A stretch of DNA of 64,000 nt from JAVBMP01 sp031552195 (lineage in GTDB: Bacteria; Desulfobacterota; Desulfovibrionia; Desulfovibrionales; Desulfovibrionaceae). The translations under genes and the position numbers were made by a program. Below, in pieces: positions 16,726 to 25,528 of this stretch (its first letter is position 1; every line of letters begins with the position of its first letter). The notes beneath the pieces are model-generated. The model made no database searches. It had not been told where the DNA came from and saw nothing but the letters and a program-made list of their open reading frames with translations. The DNA lies in assembly GCA_031552195.1 (NCBI GenBank), contig JAVBMT010000018.1, positions 1 to 64,000 of the forward strand, written 5' to 3'.

Positions 16726-18293
16726 CAGCCTTCGCCCCCTTCGAGCAGATTTTCACCGGTCATTTCTTCCGGCACGGGCAGCTTCCACATCGCCAGCAAG
16801 GTAGGCGCAAGGTCGCCCAGCTTGCCTTCCGGCTTCAATTTCCAGCTTTTCCCTTCTTCAAGCACAACCATCGCCACGGGATTGGTGGTGTGGGCGGTTT
16901 GCGGCTTGCCGTCAGGCGTGAGCATTTCTTCAACGTTGCCGTGGTCGGCGGTTATAACCAGCCTGCCCCCGGCCGCTTTTACCGCGTCCCAGATTCCGGC
17001 CGCGCAGGCGTCAACGGTTTCACAGGCCGTTATAGCGGCCGGAATGACGCCGGTATGCCCCACCATATCCGGGTTGGCCAGGTTGCAAACCACAAAAGAA
17101 TAAACCCCCTTGCCCCACTCTTCCAGCAACGTGGCGGTTACCGCTTCGGCGCTCATTTGCGGCTTGAGGTCATAGGTGGCCACATCGCGCGGCGAGGCTA
17201 CCAGGCGGCGTTCTTCACCCGGAAGAGGCTCTTCGCGGCCGCAGTTGAAAAAATAAGTCACGTGAGCGTATTTTTCCGTTTCCGCAATGCGCAGCTGCTT
17301 CAAGCCCAGCCCGGAAATCACTTCTCCCAGAGGATTTTTGACTGCTTCCGGGTTGAAGGCGGCCTCGATCGGCATTGAAGAGTCATATGGGGTCATGGTG
17401 TGCAAAGCGGACAAAGCCGGGCGGGGGCCTCGTTCAAAAAAGTCAAAGTTTTCACTGAAAAAACAACTGGTCAGCTGCCTGGCTCTATCCGCGCGGAAGT
17501 TAAAAAAGAAAACGCCGTCACCGCCGGAAATCGGAACGATTTTTCCGGAAAAATCCGGCAAAAGGCGCGGCTTCAGGAATTCGTCCGTTTCACCGGCCTC
17601 GTAGGCGGCCCGGATGTCGGCCGTAATGTCGTCCACCCGTTTGCCTTCTCCACCGGCAAGAGCGCCCCAGGCCAGGGCGGTTCTTTCCCAGCGCTTGTCG
17701 CGGTCCATGGCGTAGTAACGTCCGATGACCGAGGCCAGCCGGGGCTTTTTATCCGGGCTGAGGGAAGCGCCCCTTTCATCCAGGCGGCGCAGCAGCTCTT
17801 GCAAAAACCCGGCTCCGCTGGTGGGCGAAGTGTCGCGCCCGTCCATGAAGGCATGCACCGCCACCGGCAAGTCGTGCTCAAGGGCGAGGTCGATCAGGGC
17901 GAAAAGGTGCTGTATATGGCTATGCACCCCACCGTCGGACAAAAGGCCCATAAGGTGCATGACGCCGCCGCTTTCCTTCACCTTGGCGAACATCTTCAAA
18001 AACAGCGGGTTACGGAAAAAGGTCTTGTTCTCGATTTCAACGTCGATGCGGGTCATTTCCTGATATATGACGCGCCCGGCCCCGATGTTCATGTGCCCCA
18101 CTTCCGAATTGCCCATATAACCCGCCGGCAGGCCCACCGCGCGCCCGGAACAGGCCAGATCGGCGCGCGAGGAAGCTTTCAGAGCCCGGTCGAGAAACGG
18201 AGTATCCGCCAGAATGGCGGCGTTGCCCGGTCCTTCCGGGGCAAGCCCCCACCCGTCCAGAATAAGCAGAATGGTCGGCGTAAGTTGAGACAT
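16725..18293 (-). CDS. gpmI: 2,3-bisphosphoglycerate-independent phosphoglycerate mutase
   Basis: 522 residues, usual for the Mn-dependent iPGM. Interconverts 3- and 2-phosphoglycerate through a phosphoserine enzyme. The first metal-binding Asp is in LLILDGWG (D13), the catalytic Ser is in GYMGNSEVGH (S63), and the second metal site is in VCNLANPDMVGHTG and ITADHGNVEEM near the C terminus. GGAGG is 5 bases before the ATG. It lies between rsfS and the zinc-ribbon gene on the same strand, with short gaps, so an operon is likely. Belongs to the alkaline-phosphatase superfamily. Confidence 0.97.
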   Translation of the reverse strand: MSQLTPTILLILDGWGLAPEGPGNAAILADTPFLDRALKASSRADLACSGRAVGLPAGYMGNSEVGHMNIGAGRVIYQEMTRIDVEIENKTFFRNPLFLKMFAKVKESGGVMHLMGLLSDGGVHSHIQHLFALIDLALEHDLPVAVHAFMDGRDTSPTSGAGFLQELLRRLDERGASLSPDKKPRLASVIGRYYAMDRDKRWERTALAWGALAGGEGKRVDDITADIRAAYEAGETDEFLKPRLLPDFSGKIVPISGGDGVFFFNFRADRARQLTSCFFSENFDFFERGPRPALSALHTMTPYDSSMPIEAAFNPEAVKNPLGEVISGLGLKQLRIAETEKYAHVTYFFNCGREEPLPGEERRLVASPRDVATYDLKPQMSAEAVTATLLEEWGKGVYSFVVCNLANPDMVGHTGVIPAAITACETVDACAAGIWDAVKAAGGRLVITADHGNVEEMLTPDGKPQTAHTTNPVAMVVLEEGKSWKLKPEGKLGDLAPTLLAMWKLPVPEEMTGENLLEGGEG

Positions 18294-18317
18294 AAGCCCT
18301 CCTTATTACAAGGGCGG

Positions 18318-18689
18318 TCAGCGTTTATCCAGAATTTTCGGCGCTCCGGGCCAGAGGCTGTCCAGGCGGTAGGCTTCGCGGGTCTCTTCCTGAAAAATGT
18401 TTATCAGGACGTCGTTGCAATCAAGCAAAATCCATAACCCGTTCTGGTAGCCCTCCATGCCTAGAAATTCAAAATTGTGCTCACGGCACATATTGAGCCC
18501 ATGGTCGGCCAGGCCTTGAGCATGGCGCGCCGAAGTGGCAGTCGCCACGACAACCGCCTCCGCCACGGCGTTCGCCCCGTCAAGGTCAATGGCCACAAGG
18601 CCGGCGGCCTTTTTATCCTCAAGCCATTCCGCTATTTTCAGGGCTTTGTCTTTTGCGCCGATAGCGGAAAATTTTTTCTCTGCAACCAT
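18318..18689 (-). CDS. rsfS: Ribosomal silencing factor RsfS
   Basis: 123 residues. RsfS (DUF143/Iojap) binds ribosomal protein L14 and blocks subunit joining when nutrients are short. Recognised from the order KIAEWLEDKKAAGLVAIDL, VVVATATSARHAQGLADHG, and YQNGLWILLDCNDVLINIFQEETREAYRLDSLW, the latter being the family core near the C terminus. Start ATG at 18689 has only a weak upstream site. Between rimI and gpmI on the same strand with 16- and 24-base gaps; this grouping of ribosome-related genes with gpmI is typical of Desulfovibrio. Confidence 0.93.
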   Translation of the reverse strand: MVAEKKFSAIGAKDKALKIAEWLEDKKAAGLVAIDLDGANAVAEAVVVATATSARHAQGLADHGLNMCREHNFEFLGMEGYQNGLWILLDCNDVLINIFQEETREAYRLDSLWPGAPKILDKR

Positions 18690-18705
18690 ACAGCCTGTCG
18701 CTTAT

Positions 18706-19197
18706 TTAAATTTTATCCGAAACGAGTTCGTAAACAAGGGCATCTTCACCGGTATCCGAATAATAAAACTTTCTCAGCCCGCACTGCCTGAAACCAAGGC
18801 CCTGGTAAAGCCCGATGGCCGGAACGTTTCCGGAACGAACCTCCAGCACGGCCCGGCCCATGCCGTTTTGCCTTCCGGCCTGCAAAAGAAGCGACAGCAA
18901 ACGCTTTCCCACGCCTTTGCGGCGCACTTCCCTGCGAACGGCAACGTTGTAAATTTCTATTTCACCTGCTTCCTTGTGCATGGCCGCCGCAACATATCCA
19001 AGGAGAACCCCGCCCAGAAACGCTCCGAATACGCGGCAAACTCCGCTGCGCATAAGGGCCAGGTATTGCTGCTGGCTCCACGGAGTGCTGAAAGACTCTT
19101 GCTCCAGCGCGGAAAGTTGCGCCATATCTTCAGCGTTTTCCGGGTTCAGCGAACGGAAGTCCGGTCCGGAAGAGTCATGCTGGTTCCGCTTGAACAT
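18706..19197 (-). CDS. rimI: Ribosomal-protein-alanine N-acetyltransferase (RimI family)
   Basis: 163 residues, GNAT fold. RimI acetylates the N-terminal Ala of ribosomal protein S18. Family marks: FSTPWSQQQYLALM near the start, VAAAMHKEAGEIEIYNVAVRREVRRKGVGKRLL-type acetyl-CoA loop (R-R-K-G-V-G-K), AVLEVRSGNVPAIGLYQGLGF and a C-terminal FYYSDTGEDALVYEL. ATG at 19197 is chosen because AGGGA lies 4 bases upstream and because further in-frame starts would overlap the divergent gene. It heads the minus-strand unit rimI-rsfS-gpmI-zinc ribbon, with a good promoter just upstream. The first 20 residues, before the GNAT fold begins, vary within the family. Confidence 0.88.
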   Translation of the reverse strand: MFKRNQHDSSGPDFRSLNPENAEDMAQLSALEQESFSTPWSQQQYLALMRSGVCRVFGAFLGGVLLGYVAAAMHKEAGEIEIYNVAVRREVRRKGVGKRLLSLLLQAGRQNGMGRAVLEVRSGNVPAIGLYQGLGFRQCGLRKFYYSDTGEDALVYELVSDKI

Positions 19198-19210
19198 GTT
19201 CCCTCTGTGT

Positions 19211-19238
19211 TTTATAGTCACTTGCCGGAAATGCGCAA
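19211..19238 (-). promoter_or_regulatory. Sigma-70 promoter of the rimI operon
   Basis: Read on minus: -35 TTGCGC, 16-base spacer, -10 TATAAA, placed 13 bases before the rimI ATG, so the 5' leader would be very short, containing only the ribosome-binding site. Confidence 0.55.
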
Positions 19239-19285
19239 TGGCATTCTGATCCAAGAATATAACCCCGAACCATGGTAAAGACAAG

Positions 19286-19900
19286 ATGAACAGCCCAAGC
19301 CGCAAAAAAAGCTTTTTGCGAAAAAAGGAACTTTTACCCTTCAAGCCGGAAACCGAACAGGAAACCGGCGGGGCTGAAAGCGAAACGCTTGAAGCACTGG
19401 ACGGGCGCGGGCGCCCTTTCATGCTTATGCCCGCAAGGGAAATAGCAAAACAGGGACTTTGCCGCAAAGCCGTAATAGTGGCCCTGCGTGACAAAGAAGG
19501 AAAAATTTACATAAGGAAATGCAAGACGGAAGGCAACGCTGACGCGCCGCAATGGGGCCTTTCCGCCGGAGGACCGGTGCTGCCTGAAGAAGCGTGGGAA
19601 GATGCGGCCCTGCGCCACGCGGCGGAACAACTGCCTTTTCCGGAGTTCGCCTCCGGCCGGCTGAAGCTGGAAAATCCGCTTTTTTTCCGGGCGGATAACC
19701 CTGCGCTGCTGGCCTGCCTGTTCATTTCCGCCCTGCCGGCCGCGCAGGCCTTGAAGCTGGCCGCCCGCAGAACAAGGCCCGGCCCGGACCAAGGCTTTTT
19801 CATCAGCCGGGACGAGCTTGACGGGCTTTGCCGGGACATGCCTGAACTGCTGGAGCCGGGGCTGCTGAACGCCGCCTTGCAGGGCCTGCTTTTCAGTTGA
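19286..19900 (+). CDS. Nudix-fold protein with a decayed catalytic box
   Basis: 204 residues. The region around 45-190 has the length and pattern of a Nudix domain similar to isopentenyl-PP isomerase/YfcD-type hydrolases: KAVIVALRDKEGKIYIRKC, then WGLSAGGPVLPEEAWEDAAL. In the Nudix box G-x5-E-x7-R-E-U-x-E-E, G96, E102 and R110 are in place, but the Glu after Arg is H111 and one of the two Glu is Q115, so metal-dependent hydrolysis may be lost. The basic N terminus (RKKSFLRKKEL) is not a signal peptide. The ribosome-binding site is weak. Divergent from rimI (88-base gap); its last codons overlap the mreB 3' end by 8 bases. An alternative is a substrate-binding or regulatory Nudix homologue. 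Confidence 0.7.
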   Translation: MNSPSRKKSFLRKKELLPFKPETEQETGGAESETLEALDGRGRPFMLMPAREIAKQGLCRKAVIVALRDKEGKIYIRKCKTEGNADAPQWGLSAGGPVLPEEAWEDAALRHAAEQLPFPEFASGRLKLENPLFFRADNPALLACLFISALPAAQALKLAARRTRPGPDQGFFISRDELDGLCRDMPELLEPGLLNAALQGLLFS

Positions 19901-20915
19901 TATAAACCTGGCTGTAAAATTTGCGGTTTTCAAGGGTGCGCCCGGTTCCGCGCACTACCGTCGTCAGCGGCTCTTCGTCAATGGTCACGTGCAGGCCGGT
20001 TTCAGCGGAAAGAAGCTTGTCAAGCCCTTTCAGCAAAGCCCCGCCTCCGGCCAGAAGCAGTCCGTTATGCCCGATATCGGAAGCCAGTTCCGGCGGCGTT
20101 TTTTCCAGGGCCTTACGCACGGCCAAAACTATCACGCTTACCGGCTCCGTCAGGGCTTCGCGCACATGCCCGTCTGAAACGCGCACCGAACGCGGAGTTC
20201 CGGAAACTATATCCTTGCCGGAAACCTCCACCACGAGCTGTTCCGGCAAAGGATAAGCCGAGCCGACGGCCATTTTGATGCGCTCCGACATGTTTTCGCC
20301 GATGAGAAGCTGGAATTCTTCCTGAAAAAAACGCTGAATCGCGCTATTCATGGCGTCTCCGGCAACCCGCACCGATTCGGCGTAGGCCACCGCCGAAAGG
20401 GAAATAACCGCAACTTCTGTCGTGCCGCCGCCAATATCGACAACCATGCTGCCAACCGGCTCGTGAATGGGCAAATTGGCGCCTATGGCGGCGGCCATGG
20501 GCTCTTCAATCAGGGAAACTTCTCCGGCCCCGGCCTGCTGGGCCGACTCTATCACGGCCCGCTTTTCCACCTGGGTTATGCCTGTCGGAACGCAGATGAC
20601 CATGTTGGGGCGGGCCAGGCTGAAGTTACTGACCACTTTTTTGATGAAGAAGGAAATAAGCTGCCGGGTGACTTCAAAATCGGCTATAACGCCGTCGCGC
20701 ATGGGTCTTATGGCCTTGATTCTTTTCGGCGTTCGCCCGAGAAATTCCTTGGCTTCGCGCCCCACAGCCAGAACGGAGCCTTTTTCCGCGTCAAGCGCCA
20801 CCACGGAAGGTTCGTTCAGGACTATGCCGTTTTTTCTTGTATACAAGAGGGTGTTGGCCGTGCCCAAGTCCATCGCCAAATCCTGACTGAACAACCCGAA
20901 TATTTTACGAAACAT
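19893..20915 (-). CDS. mreB: Rod shape-determining protein MreB
   Basis: 340 residues, the usual MreB length. Actin-like ATPase forming membrane filaments that guide lateral cell-wall synthesis. Landmarks: MDLGTANTLLYTR (phosphate 1), the VCVPTGITQVEKRAV stretch, VVDIGGGTTEVAVISLS (phosphate 2) and LLLAGGGALLKGLD near the C terminus, plus RPMRDGVIADFEVT. An N-terminal amphipathic FRKIFGLFS is seen and would support membrane binding. ATG at 20915. Neighbours mreC/mreD/pbp2 are not adjacent, as the next upstream gene on the strand is a GAF protein. It may therefore be one of several mreB copies, as is common in Desulfovibrio. Confidence 0.95.
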   Translation of the reverse strand: MFRKIFGLFSQDLAMDLGTANTLLYTRKNGIVLNEPSVVALDAEKGSVLAVGREAKEFLGRTPKRIKAIRPMRDGVIADFEVTRQLISFFIKKVVSNFSLARPNMVICVPTGITQVEKRAVIESAQQAGAGEVSLIEEPMAAAIGANLPIHEPVGSMVVDIGGGTTEVAVISLSAVAYAESVRVAGDAMNSAIQRFFQEEFQLLIGENMSERIKMAVGSAYPLPEQLVVEVSGKDIVSGTPRSVRVSDGHVREALTEPVSVIVLAVRKALEKTPPELASDIGHNGLLLAGGGALLKGLDKLLSAETGLHVTIDEEPLTTVVRGTGRTLENRKFYSQVYIN

Positions 20916-21068
20916 GCTTATCTCGCGGCGCTTGCGGTTATCTTGTAATGGTTTTCATAAAATCATCACCGGGAAAGGCGGTCATATTTCTCCCGGCGCT
21001 GCGCCGGCTGGAGAATTCGCTGGAAAAACAGTACACGCAAAGGCCTCGGCAGTCAAAAATAAATATCT

Positions 21069-22139
21069 TCAAGCCCCTGCCTGGCCGTTTACCTGCCTGT
21101 TAAGCTCGAACAGGTGGGACTTGACGAAAAGGTTTTCCAGGAACAGGGCCAGGTGCTCGGAAACCATGCGCACGAAATCTTTCAGTTCGTCATCAAAACG
21201 GGCCGTTGTCACGCTGCCCAGGCATAAAACCCCGCGGGTTTTACGCTGGATGATAAGAGGAAAAACGATAACGCGCTGGAAAGGCTGCCCGTTATGCACG
21301 GTTCCGATCAGGGGCAGGCGGGCCGCGCCCTCTGTTCCCTCGGTGAAAACGGGGGCCCCGTTGCGGAACACCCAGCCGGCGGCGCCGTTGGAATTCGGAA
21401 ACCTGTTGTTGTCTGGCCGGGCGTAAACCGGCATGTTTTCTTCTTCAAGCTCGTAAAAATCGTCATTTTGCCCGCAAGAGCACATGGCGCAATATTCATA
21501 GCCTGTCGCCACGGCGACAAGCCCGAGCAGATGGCGCAAAAAGATTTTCCAGCGCGAATGTTCGCGCCGCAGGACGTATATAGCCTTGAGGGCCTTGTAG
21601 TACCGCTCGGTGGTTTTCAGGCGCGCGGAATCGCGCCCTTCGGCGATAAGCGTTGAAACCAGGTCGGCGAAGAGATGCAGCAGTTTCTGGTCTTTTTCCG
21701 AAAAAGAATACTGGCGCTTGCAGTCAACGCAGAGCGCCCCCCAGTTTCCCGGCAACGGGCAGCCCATAAACGCCTTGATATTATCTTCAACGCTCTCGTT
21801 ATAATAGCCCAAAGACCCTTTACGCCGGTCAAAATGCGGCACCAGCAGCGGTTCTTTGTTTTTCAGTATCCAGCCGACCTGCCCCTGCCCCGGGCGGATC
21901 GCGCAGTTTCGGTTCAGGTTATCGCTCAGGCTGAAAGAAGCGGCAATACGATATTCAGCCGCGTCGGCGATTTGCGGGCCGGAATAACTCACCGCTCCGC
22001 GCAGAAGGCGCTGGTCGCGCGTTTCCGTGGCTTCCTGGCGTTGCTCCTTCGGGTTTTCCGGCAGGAAAAGCACGGCGCTGTGAGCGTCCAGCACGCTGCA
22101 TATAATGGCTAAAAGCCGTTCAAGGTTTGGATGTGGCAT
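21069..22139 (-). CDS. Protein with two GAF domains
   Basis: 356 residues, soluble, no signal peptide. Two GAF-like domains: residues about 10-165 (LLAIICSVLDAHSAVLFLPE ... GQGQVGWILKNKEPLLVPHF ... FMGCPLPGNWGALCVDCKR) and about 190-340 (YEYCAMCSCGQ ... NGAAGWVFRNGAPVF ... RVIVFPLIIQRKTRGVLCLGS), joined by a helix. There is no output domain such as kinase, GGDEF or HTH, so it probably senses a ligand or redox state and acts through a partner. The second domain has a CAMCSC cluster that could bind metal or sense redox. The gene precedes mreB on the same strand (gap 153 bases), suggesting a link to cell shape, but this is inference. The ribosome-binding site is weak. Confidence 0.8.
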   Translation of the reverse strand: MPHPNLERLLAIICSVLDAHSAVLFLPENPKEQRQEATETRDQRLLRGAVSYSGPQIADAAEYRIAASFSLSDNLNRNCAIRPGQGQVGWILKNKEPLLVPHFDRRKGSLGYYNESVEDNIKAFMGCPLPGNWGALCVDCKRQYSFSEKDQKLLHLFADLVSTLIAEGRDSARLKTTERYYKALKAIYVLRREHSRWKIFLRHLLGLVAVATGYEYCAMCSCGQNDDFYELEEENMPVYARPDNNRFPNSNGAAGWVFRNGAPVFTEGTEGAARLPLIGTVHNGQPFQRVIVFPLIIQRKTRGVLCLGSVTTARFDDELKDFVRMVSEHLALFLENLFVKSHLFELNRQVNGQAGA

Positions 22140-22274
22140 ATATTTAAGGCGGCATCAGACGCCGCGGCGTTTTCTGATTAAGATGTACGGCAAGGCTAGT
22201 TTCGAAAACTCGAAAAAACACATTCCTGTGCAGACATAGCGCACTAATCCGGTTCTTTCAACCATGTTTTTCGG

Positions 22275-22300
22275 CGTAAGGCCAGGCGCCTGGCCTTACG
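22275..22300. promoter_or_regulatory. Perfect 26-bp palindrome in a divergent intergenic region
   Basis: CGTAAGGCCAGGC followed directly by its exact reverse complement. It lies 136 bases before the GAF-protein gene (minus) and 222 bases before the unrecognised large gene (plus), within a 330-base otherwise AT-rich gap. No T-run follows on either side, so it is either an operator for a dimeric regulator or a cruciform/RNA hairpin element. Confidence 0.6.
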
Positions 22301-22522
22301 GCTAACCGGAGGCAATAACAAGAAAGGCTGAATACAACCATAAAATTTTATTGACTATTTTTATAAACAAAGCCCCCCGGCTTTTTTCCTGTGGATTATT
22401 TTCCTTTAACAGGCTAAGATAACAAAATAAATATTTATTATCATTATTGCGGAGCAAGTTAACCGGATTTGATCGGCCAGGCCGGAAAAAACAACATAAA
22501 ATACAGGATATTGTTTCAATTT

Positions 22523-24241
22523 ATGCCGCTTCCATGGAAAAATTCCTTCACTGAGGGCAAAATCTGCTGGCAGGATGAATGGCGTCTGGCCTCGCCGCCC
22601 GTTATTTCCAGCCTTCAGGAGCTGAAACATTTCCTGGATCTTACGCACATCCGCTACGGGCTTCTGAAGCCGTACGCCGAAAACCCCGGCTACCCCCTGA
22701 TAGACTCGCGCGACCTGCTGCCATCGTTTGAAAGCGATCTGCTCGAATATAAAAATCTGCCCGGGTTCAGCATGGTCGCGCTTGACCGGCCGCTCAATTA
22801 TTTCAGCGAAATATTCCAGTTCGACATGATGCGCTTTCTGGAACATGACATGACCGAAGCCAAAAGCTCCAGCGTCATGGTCCATAACCTGAGCCTGCTG
22901 CAAAGCCGCATCCACAAGGCTCATCACCAAAGCCTGAGCGAAAAATTCGCCGACAAAGACATAACCAGCCTGGAGCACTACCCCGCCCTCCTGCCTTATA
23001 TGTTCACTATGGACAGGGCCCAGGTTTTCGCCCTGAACAAAGACCATACCGGCAAGATGAAACACCATCTCCAGGGGTTTTACGCCTCCTTCCCGTCCGA
23101 CCTTGATACGGAAATCAAGCGTTACGGCCTGCGTATAGGCAAATTCGCGGTGGGCGACAACGAGCTTTACGAAAAGAACCGCACTTTCGTATACCAATAT
23201 CTCATGGAGCTTTACGGTTTCCCCATCGCTTCGGAGCGGCGCACTTCGGCCGCCCTGTTCGCCAGGCGGCTGCACAAGATGGGGGAAAAATTCATTATAC
23301 GCACGCTGGGGCAAAGCGACCGCACGATCACAACCGTATGGAACGACAGCAGCGTCAGGCATTACCCGAAAGTGGAAAAAACCGCCCTTATCGCCATTGA
23401 CGCCGACCAGAAAGACCTTATCCGGACTCTTGACGAGGCTGGATATTTTATCGACCCGCAAAAACGGGTGGCGATTATCCGCGTGACTTACCGCCAGCAT
23501 AAATTCGCCCCTGACAACATGAGGCAGGAAAGGGCCCTGTCGGTCGAGCAGCAGGAAGTCATCCACCCGGTAACGGGAGAAGCGCTCGTTGGCGTAAACA
23601 TCATTAAAGACGTGCGCAACATGTTCCTGCACCTCAACGACATCGTGCGGGGCGAATATACAGGCCGCATCGTTTACAAACGCAGCGAAATTGTCGAAAA
23701 TACCGACACCAACGAAAAACGCCTGAAGTTTCTTTACACCTGGCTGACCAAGCACCAGCGGCGCATGATCGGATATAGCGACGATTTCTTCGCGAACATG
23801 GCTAAGCTGCTTGACAATTACCTGCTTTCACCGGAAAATTATGCCGATTTCGCGGAACACAACGAACTATACCGCGAGGTTTCGGCCAGATACAGCTATA
23901 TACGCCAGGCCAGGCGCATCCGCATGATTGAAGACCTGCAACGGCGCGTTTATAAAGGCAAGCGCATAGGATACGGCCAGATGATGGCCGAAGTCGTGAC
24001 GCAAATGCAGGATATACGCCTTGAAATCATCAATTATTTTGAAACGCTCGTCGCAAGCGTCATAAAACTTGGCGAAAAAATCCTGAACGACGCCTATCTT
24101 CAGCGTAAATACATCGAGGCCAACAAAGACGCCCTGAGTCCGGCCGGGCTGGAGATACGCAAAAACTACGGCAAGTTGGTCGCCCTGGTCGACAGCTTCA
24201 AGGCCGTGCGAAAGCTCAAGACGGAATCGCCCGTGCGATAA
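22523..24241 (+). CDS. Large soluble protein of unknown family
   Basis: About 572 residues, not recognised. No signal peptide, membrane span or Cys motif; composition is highly charged with many aromatic residues. The middle has a beta-rich part (IRTLGQSDRTITTVWND, KTALIAIDADQKDLIRTLDEAGYF, RVAIIRVTYRQH) and the C-terminal 200 residues are long helices (VYKGKRIGYGQMMAEVVTQMQDIRLEIINYF), which may form coiled coils. Segments such as HPVTGEALVGVNIIKDVRNMFLHLND read as an ordered, folded protein, so it is not an artefact. Start uncertain: ATG at 22523 or an upstream TTG at 22469. Divergent from the GAF gene, with the 26-bp palindrome between them; followed by 194 bases before gcvT. The long minus-strand open frame opposite it is rejected. 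Confidence 0.7.
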   Translation: MPLPWKNSFTEGKICWQDEWRLASPPVISSLQELKHFLDLTHIRYGLLKPYAENPGYPLIDSRDLLPSFESDLLEYKNLPGFSMVALDRPLNYFSEIFQFDMMRFLEHDMTEAKSSSVMVHNLSLLQSRIHKAHHQSLSEKFADKDITSLEHYPALLPYMFTMDRAQVFALNKDHTGKMKHHLQGFYASFPSDLDTEIKRYGLRIGKFAVGDNELYEKNRTFVYQYLMELYGFPIASERRTSAALFARRLHKMGEKFIIRTLGQSDRTITTVWNDSSVRHYPKVEKTALIAIDADQKDLIRTLDEAGYFIDPQKRVAIIRVTYRQHKFAPDNMRQERALSVEQQEVIHPVTGEALVGVNIIKDVRNMFLHLNDIVRGEYTGRIVYKRSEIVENTDTNEKRLKFLYTWLTKHQRRMIGYSDDFFANMAKLLDNYLLSPENYADFAEHNELYREVSARYSYIRQARRIRMIEDLQRRVYKGKRIGYGQMMAEVVTQMQDIRLEIINYFETLVASVIKLGEKILNDAYLQRKYIEANKDALSPAGLEIRKNYGKLVALVDSFKAVRKLKTESPVR

Positions 24242-24435
24242 CGCCGCGCGTCAGAAAAAAAAACGTTTCTCCTTTTAAAATAAATTTATTTCGAACCGCT
24301 ATTGGCACGAGGCCTGAATTCTGCTAAAGGCATTCCGCCCTCCGCCCTTCTCGCGCAACAGGCCGGGCCGGCGGAACTTTCCAAATGCGGAACGCTCTTG
24401 GTTTTCGCTAAAAACGCATAAAACCGGAAGGAAAA

Positions 24436-25527
24436 ATGAACAACGATACCTTGCTCAAAACTCCGCTTCATGCCTGGCATGTGGCTAACGGCGCTAAAAT
24501 GGCTTCATTCGCCGACTGGGATATGCCCATACAATACAGCGGCATTCTGGCGGAACACGCCCACACCAGAGAAGCGGCCTCAATTTTCGATATTTGCCAC
24601 ATGGGCGAAATATTGGTCAGCGGGCCGGACCTTACGAAAAAAATGGGCGAAGTGGTCAGCGCCAATTTGGCCACACTGGCTCCGGGCCGCTGCCGTTACG
24701 GCTTTCTGCTCAATAAAGACGGCGGCATCATGGACGACCTCATCACCTACAACCTGGGCGAAGACCGCTTCATGCTGGTCGTAAACGCCGCCTGCGCGGC
24801 GAAAGACCTGGCCGCGGTGCGCGAACGCCTGCCGGACGACGTCAGCGTAAAAGACATTTCAGCCGGCGTAGGCAAAATAGACTTGCAAGGCCCCGCCTCA
24901 CTTGAGGCGCTGGAAGCCGTCGTTCCCGGAAACTGGCGCATGCCCTATTTCGCCTTCGCGCAAACGGAATACCTGGGCGAGCCCATGATCATAAGCCGCA
25001 CCGGCTACACCGGCGAACTCGGCTTTGAACTTTACGTCCACGCCAAACATGTCGAGGCCTTGTGGACGGCCCTTTCCGCCCACCCCAGCGTCAAACCGGC
25101 CGGGCTGGGCGCGCGCGACACCTTGCGCCTTGAAGCCGGGCTGCCTCTTTACGGGCAAGATCTTGACGAGCGGCACACCCCGGCCGAAGCCGGTTACGCG
25201 TCCATGCTCACCTCTGAAGCCCCTTACGCCGGCAAGGAGAAAGCCGGAAACACCAGGGAAATGCTTGTAGCCCTCAAAATTGAAGGACGGCGCAGCGCAA
25301 GGCACGGCAACCCGGTTCTGCTGCCCGGAACGGACACGGTTGTCGGGGTTGTCACAAGCGGCTCTTTCGCCCCTTCGCTCGGCTATGCCGTGGCGTTGGC
25401 CTTCATTGCCGAAGAGCACGCCGGGCTTGAGGCCTATTCGATCCAGGCCGACAAAACCCGGCTTGAAGGAACGCGCGCCGCCCTGCCTTTTTATGACAAA
25501 GGCACGGCCCGCATCAAACTCACGTAA
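24436..25527 (+). CDS. gcvT: Glycine-cleavage-type aminomethyltransferase (T protein)
   Basis: 363 residues, standard GcvT length. Transfers the aminomethyl carbon from lipoylated H protein to tetrahydrofolate, releasing ammonia. Motifs: LLKTPLHAWHVANGAKMASFADWDMPIQY at the N terminus (family P-x-H-x8-G-x-K/R), IFDICHMGEI, the RTGYTGELGFELY folate-site block, GLGARDTLRLEAGLPLYGQDL, and KIEGRRSARHGN near the C terminus. GGAAGG lies before the ATG. The partner genes gcvH and gcvP are not in this window, so it may be a stand-alone copy, which is common in sulfate reducers. It is 1 base from rsmE and likely begins an operon gcvT-rsmE-rarA. Confidence 0.92.
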   Translation: MNNDTLLKTPLHAWHVANGAKMASFADWDMPIQYSGILAEHAHTREAASIFDICHMGEILVSGPDLTKKMGEVVSANLATLAPGRCRYGFLLNKDGGIMDDLITYNLGEDRFMLVVNAACAAKDLAAVRERLPDDVSVKDISAGVGKIDLQGPASLEALEAVVPGNWRMPYFAFAQTEYLGEPMIISRTGYTGELGFELYVHAKHVEALWTALSAHPSVKPAGLGARDTLRLEAGLPLYGQDLDERHTPAEAGYASMLTSEAPYAGKEKAGNTREMLVALKIEGRRSARHGNPVLLPGTDTVVGVVTSGSFAPSLGYAVALAFIAEEHAGLEAYSIQADKTRLEGTRAALPFYDKGTARIKLT

Positions 25528-25528
25528 T

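Noticed and set aside
18706..19494. RimI with a 99-residue N-terminal extension
   Set aside because: The extension is not GNAT-like, overlaps the divergent gene, and a good ribosome-binding site lies before the ATG at 19197.
22406..23755. Long open frame opposite the unrecognised gene (449 residues)
   Set aside because: Antisense-type composition rich in Val, Phe and His; the plus strand is longer and more protein-like. Confidence is lower here because neither is recognised.
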